Positions 6,708-8,958 of a stretch of DNA of 8,958 bases are shown here, in pieces (position 1 is the first letter of the stretch; each line of letters opens with the position of its first letter). Origin of the DNA: Bacillota bacterium (GTDB lineage Bacteria > Bacillota > Clostridia > Christensenellales > CAG-138); the NCBI GenBank assembly GCA_023409435.1, contig JAEYHP010000101.1, forward strand, positions 1-8,958, written 5' to 3'. The notes under the pieces were generated by a model. The model searched no databases. It saw only the letters and a program-made list of their open reading frames with translations, and had not been told where the DNA came from. A program made the position numbers and the translations under genes.

Positions 6708-7919
6708 ATGTTGGAAATGGATTTTGAAAGCGGCCAATTTGCGCAGCTAAAGGTTGTGGGCGTGGGCGGTGCCGGCAATAACGCCGTCAACCGCATGATA
6801 CAGTACGGCCTGCGCGGCGTGGAATTTATCGCCGTAAATACGGACAAGCAGGCGCTGTATCTTTCGCGCGCCAACCAGAAAATACAGATCGGGGAAAAGC
6901 TGACAAAAGGTCTTGGCGCTGGCGCCGATCCTGAAATCGGCCGCAAGGCCGCCGAAGAAAGCCGCGATCAAATCACTGAGGCGCTGAAGGGTGCTGATCT
7001 TGTGTTTATTACTGCGGGTATGGGCGGCGGCACCGGCACGGGCGCGGCGCCAATCGTGGCGGAATGCGCCAAGCAGATGGGCATTCTTACGGTGGGCGTC
7101 GTCACCAAGCCCTTTAAATTCGAAGGCAAGGTGCGCATGCGCAACGCCGAAAGCGGCATACAGATGCTCAAGCCCGCCGTGGATACGCTCATCACCATAC
7201 CGAACGACAGGCTTCTTGACGTCGTAAAGACTTCAAGCCTTGTGGACGCGCTCCGCGTAGCGGACGACGTGCTCCGCCAGGGCATACAGGGTATCAGCGA
7301 CTTGATCGCAGTGCCCAGCATGATTAACCTGGACTTTGCGGACGTGCGCTCCATTATGAAGGAAAAGGGTATGGCGCACATGGGCATCGGCATGGCTTCG
7401 GGCGACAAACGTGCTGTGGAAGCCGCACGCCAGGCGGTGGAAAGCCCGTTGCTTGAAACCACGATCAACGGCGCGAAGGGCGTCTTAATGAATATCACCG
7501 GCGGCACGGACCTCGGGCTGTTTGAAGTCAACGAGGCTGCCGAGTTGATCCAGGCCACCGCGGATCCTGACGCCAACATCATCTGGGGCGCGGGGATCGA
7601 TGAGGAAATGGGCGACAGCCTCCGCATTACCGTCATCGCCACCGGTTTTGAGACGGTCTCCGATTTTGAACAGCAGCCGCAACAGCCGCGCCAGCGCATC
7701 ACAGTGCGCGATATGCGCAACGAACCCTTGAATTCTGTTTCGACGCCCAAGGAGCCGCAGGTTCCCTGGCAGCCGCCGCGCCAGCCCGTGGTGCCCACGC
7801 AGCGCCGGGCGGAGGAGCAGCCGGAGGAACCGCCCCGTACCTATGTTCCGCGCGACAAGCACTCAAACCTTGACGTGCCCAGCTTTTTAAGAAACCGGGA
7901 CAACGATCAAGGCCGCTAG
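6708..7919 (+). CDS. ftsZ: Cell division protein FtsZ (tubulin-like GTPase)
   Basis: FtsZ polymerises with GTP into the Z-ring that recruits the divisome. The 403-residue length is normal. The N-terminal nucleotide-binding domain starts with VVGVGGAGNNAVNRM at residues 16-30 and carries the tubulin signature GGGTGTGAAP at 106-115. The T7 loop reads NLDFADV at 207-213; aspartates 209 and 212 complete the GTPase site of the neighbouring subunit and carry the same numbers as in E. coli FtsZ. The conserved core ends near residue 315. A Gln/Pro/Arg-rich linker of about 70 residues follows, then the C-terminal peptide LDVPSFLRNR (388-397), which in the family binds FtsA and SepF. The start ATG has AAAGGGGG (6693-6700) seven bases upstream. 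It follows ftsA and is closed by a strong terminator, so the two are probably co-transcribed. Confidence 0.99.
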   Translation: MLEMDFESGQFAQLKVVGVGGAGNNAVNRMIQYGLRGVEFIAVNTDKQALYLSRANQKIQIGEKLTKGLGAGADPEIGRKAAEESRDQITEALKGADLVFITAGMGGGTGTGAAPIVAECAKQMGILTVGVVTKPFKFEGKVRMRNAESGIQMLKPAVDTLITIPNDRLLDVVKTSSLVDALRVADDVLRQGIQGISDLIAVPSMINLDFADVRSIMKEKGMAHMGIGMASGDKRAVEAARQAVESPLLETTINGAKGVLMNITGGTDLGLFEVNEAAELIQATADPDANIIWGAGIDEEMGDSLRITVIATGFETVSDFEQQPQQPRQRITVRDMRNEPLNSVSTPKEPQVPWQPPRQPVVPTQRRAEEQPEEPPRTYVPRDKHSNLDVPSFLRNRDNDQGR

Positions 7920-7964
7920 TCCTGTTAAAGAGGCCGGTTGTCCAGTAAATTGCATATTTTCCAG

Positions 7965-7994
7965 GGGAGAAGGCAAACGCCGTCTCCCTTTTTT
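7965..7994 (+). terminator. Strong intrinsic terminator after ftsZ
   Basis: GGGAGA (7965-7970) pairs with TCTCCC (7983-7988), then one A-G mismatch, then GGC (7972-7974) pairs with GCC (7979-7981) around the loop AAAC. Six T follow at 7989-7994. This clearly ends the division transcript and separates it from the sporulation genes. Confidence 0.92.
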
Positions 7995-8020
7995 ATCGTC
8001 AATTTAAGCGTGTAATATCC

Positions 8021-8038
8021 AATAACTGCAAATAACTG
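8021..8038 (+). repeat. Tandem AATAACTG pair upstream of the sporulation operon
   Basis: AATAACTG occurs at 8021-8028 and again at 8031-8038, a spacing of ten bases, about one helical turn. A small inverted repeat, GTGA-GG-TCAC, overlaps the end at 8038-8047. Both lie upstream of the candidate sporulation promoter and might bind a regulator. Confidence 0.3.
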
Positions 8039-8068
8039 TGAGGTCACTTGGCATCGCTTCCTGCCGCA

Positions 8069-8098
8069 TCATAGAAACGCCTCTTTTTGTGCATGCTA
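8069..8098 (+). promoter_or_regulatory. Candidate forespore (sigma-G/sigma-F type) promoter
   Basis: TCATA (8069-8073) and CATGCTA (8092-8098), 18 bases apart, resemble the -35 (GCATA-like) and -10 (CATnnTA) elements used by sigma-G in Bacillus. spoVA operons are known sigma-G targets, which supports the reading. The expected start near 8104-8106 would give a leader of only about 15 bases, just enough for the AAAGGAGGT ribosome site at 8105-8113. Confidence 0.5.
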
Positions 8099-8119
8099 AA
8101 AGCAAAAGGAGGTGTACCT

Positions 8120-8311
8120 ATGGCAAAAAAAAGGCTATGGATCCTTGTGCTGATTCTGCTCTTCCTGTTGGGCGCGATCATTACAAGCATTTTTATTCTC
8201 TCGCGCTCCGGGGAGAACGTATACAGAAACGCGCAGCTGGTGCAGGGACCCAAGGCGGAGGAACCGGAGGCGCTGGAAGCATATCTGCGATTGGAGGAGG
8301 CGTTCAAATGA
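8120..8311 (+). CDS. Small single-pass membrane protein opening the spoVA operon, unknown function
   Basis: I do not recognise this 63-residue protein. It starts with a basic MAKKR, followed by a very hydrophobic helix at about residues 6-28 (LWILVLILLFLLGAIITSIF). A short polar, acidic C-terminal region follows with EEPEALEAYLRLEEAF, which looks helical. The positive-inside rule predicts the C-terminus outside the membrane, which in a forespore means the intermembrane space. The start ATG has an excellent AAAGGAGGT at 8105-8113; an in-frame ATG at 8087 lies inside the candidate promoter and lacks such a site. Its stop overlaps the next start in ATGA. Being first in an operon with spoVAC, after a sigma-G-like promoter, suggests forespore expression. 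It occupies the place of spoVAA/spoVAB in Bacillus but resembles neither in size. Confidence 0.8.
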   Translation: MAKKRLWILVLILLFLLGAIITSIFILSRSGENVYRNAQLVQGPKAEEPEALEAYLRLEEAFK

Positions 8312-8439
8312 GAAAATATGCGGCGTTCCCCGCTCCGGATATCCACGGGAATGCGGGCTCCATGGGTCCCGGTGAGCGGGAGCAGCGGTATCATCCCTAC
8401 GTGGAACCGGTCCGCCAGCGGGAACCCGGCCGCTCATAG
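8308..8439 (+). CDS. Small hydrophilic protein, unknown function, coupled to the gene upstream
   Basis: This 43-residue reading frame begins at an ATG that overlaps the preceding stop (ATGA, 8308-8311), with GGAGGAGG at 8293-8300 as its ribosome binding site, seven bases away. This arrangement strongly suggests real, translationally coupled expression. The product is rich in Pro, Gly, Arg and Glu, with no membrane segment or cysteine; it includes FPAPDIHGNAG and RYHPYVEPVRQ. I know no matching family. Its stop lies 14 bases before the AAGGAGG of spoVAC. Forespore expression is inferred from position only. Confidence 0.62.
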   Translation: MRKYAAFPAPDIHGNAGSMGPGEREQRYHPYVEPVRQREPGRS

Positions 8440-8471
8440 GCCGGAAGGACAATAAGGAGGAACTTTTTATC

Positions 8472-8915
8472 GTGAAGAACGACAAAAAAGCGCAAGCCTA
8501 TCAGGCCATGGTAAAGGATCGCGCGCCCAAGAGCAAGACCTTTACCATGTGCCTGAAAGCGTTTTTAGTAGGCGGAATCATTTGCTGCATCGGCCAGCTC
8601 ATCCACGATACGGGGGAGCAATGGTTTCAACTAAACGAGGAGGACGTTGCCATTTATACCGCGATCGTGCTGGTATTTTTGGGAACGTTCCTGACGGGGT
8701 TGGGCGTGTACGATAAAATCGGCGGGTTTGCAGGCGCGGGCTCCGTGGTGCCCATCACGGGCTTTGCAAATTCCATTGCCGCCCCGGCGATGGAGCATAA
8801 AACCGAAGGATACGTCATGGGCGTGGGTGCGAAGCTCTTTAGCTTGGCAGGCCCTGTGCTGGTGTACGGCATTTCAAGCTCGATACTGGTCGGGCTGCTT
8901 TCTTTGCTATTTTAG
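8472..8915 (+). CDS. spoVAC: Stage V sporulation protein AC (SpoVAC)
   Basis: SpoVAC is an integral membrane protein of the SpoVA complex, which moves dipicolinic acid into the forespore during sporulation and out during germination; the Bacillus protein has been reported to act as a mechanosensitive channel. The 147-residue product has the usual size. After a basic N-terminal segment come a helix at about 28-44 (KAFLVGGIICCIGQLI), another at about 59-79 ending in GLGVYDKIG, the very conserved stretch GSVVPITGFANSIAAPAME at 90-108, GVGAKLF, and a final helix at about 122-146. The start is GTG 8472, eleven bases after AAGGAGG (8454-8460); that spacing is a little long, but no other start codon fits in frame. 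It is preceded by two small genes and followed 23 bases later by the probable spoVAD. Confidence 0.96.
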   Translation: MKNDKKAQAYQAMVKDRAPKSKTFTMCLKAFLVGGIICCIGQLIHDTGEQWFQLNEEDVAIYTAIVLVFLGTFLTGLGVYDKIGGFAGAGSVVPITGFANSIAAPAMEHKTEGYVMGVGAKLFSLAGPVLVYGISSSILVGLLSLLF

Positions 8916-8938
8916 TTTATTTATAACCGGAGGAACGA

Positions 8939-8958
8939 ATGACAGCGTCAAAAAGACG
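8939..8958 (+). CDS. Start of the next gene, probably spoVAD (cut by the window edge)
   Basis: An ATG at 8939 has GGAGG (8929-8933) five bases upstream and opens MTASKR before the window ends. The gene after spoVAC is nearly always spoVAD, a thiolase-fold dipicolinic acid-binding protein, so that is the expected product. Only six full codons are visible, so the identity rests on position alone. Confidence 0.65.

Noticed and set aside
8038..8307. An N-terminally extended version of the 43-residue protein, starting upstream
   Set aside because: The extension overlaps the promoter region and the whole 63-residue gene in another frame. The ATGA overlap and GGAGGAGG site favour the short start at 8308.
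1..8958. CRISPR arrays, tRNA or rRNA genes, insertion sequences, phage genes
   Set aside because: I saw no regular repeat-spacer pattern, no cloverleaf-like sequence, no transposase frame and no terminal inverted repeats; the window is filled by chromosomal core genes.

Overview
The window is a stretch of a Gram-positive, spore-forming bacterium's chromosome, most likely a member of the Clostridia. It holds most of a division and cell-wall (dcw) cluster followed by the start of a spoVA sporulation operon. All genes lie on the + strand. The DNA is moderately GC-rich, and Shine-Dalgarno sequences of the GGAGG type precede nearly every gene. SpoVAC points firmly to an endospore former. The lack of spoVAA/spoVAB before spoVAC, and the murD-ftsW-murA-ftsQ-ftsA-ftsZ order, fit Clostridia better than Bacillus. 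I cannot name the genus from the sequence.

Layout. At 2-1171 is the 3' part of murD; the start lies outside the window. A 122-base spacer with two perfect hairpins leads to ftsW at 1294-2427. The ftsW-murA gap (2428-2545) carries a probable terminator and then a second inverted repeat whose right arm covers part of the murA ribosome binding site. murA (2546-3808) and ftsQ/divIB (3818-5242) are tightly coupled, with only nine bases between them. An AT-rich spacer (5243-5416) holds a candidate promoter with a 16-base palindrome. It is followed by ftsA (5417-6595, TTG start) and ftsZ (6708-7919). A strong intrinsic terminator at 7965-7994 closes the division block.

A new transcription unit then begins with a candidate sigma-G/sigma-F type promoter (8069-8098). 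It contains a 63-residue single-pass membrane protein (8120-8311), a 43-residue hydrophilic protein overlapping it by four bases (8308-8439), spoVAC (8472-8915), and the first codons of a further gene, presumably spoVAD (8939 on).

How they work together. MurA and MurD make the cytoplasmic peptidoglycan precursor. FtsW polymerises the lipid-linked product at the septum. FtsZ forms the Z-ring, FtsA ties it to the membrane, and FtsQ/DivIB is a scaffold of the division complex. The spoVA genes act later, in the forespore, in moving dipicolinic acid. The core genes are ordinary. The points most worth a second look are the two unrecognised small genes opening the spoVA operon, the murA leader, the ftsA promoter palindrome, the absence of murG between ftsW and murA, and the very long tails on FtsQ.
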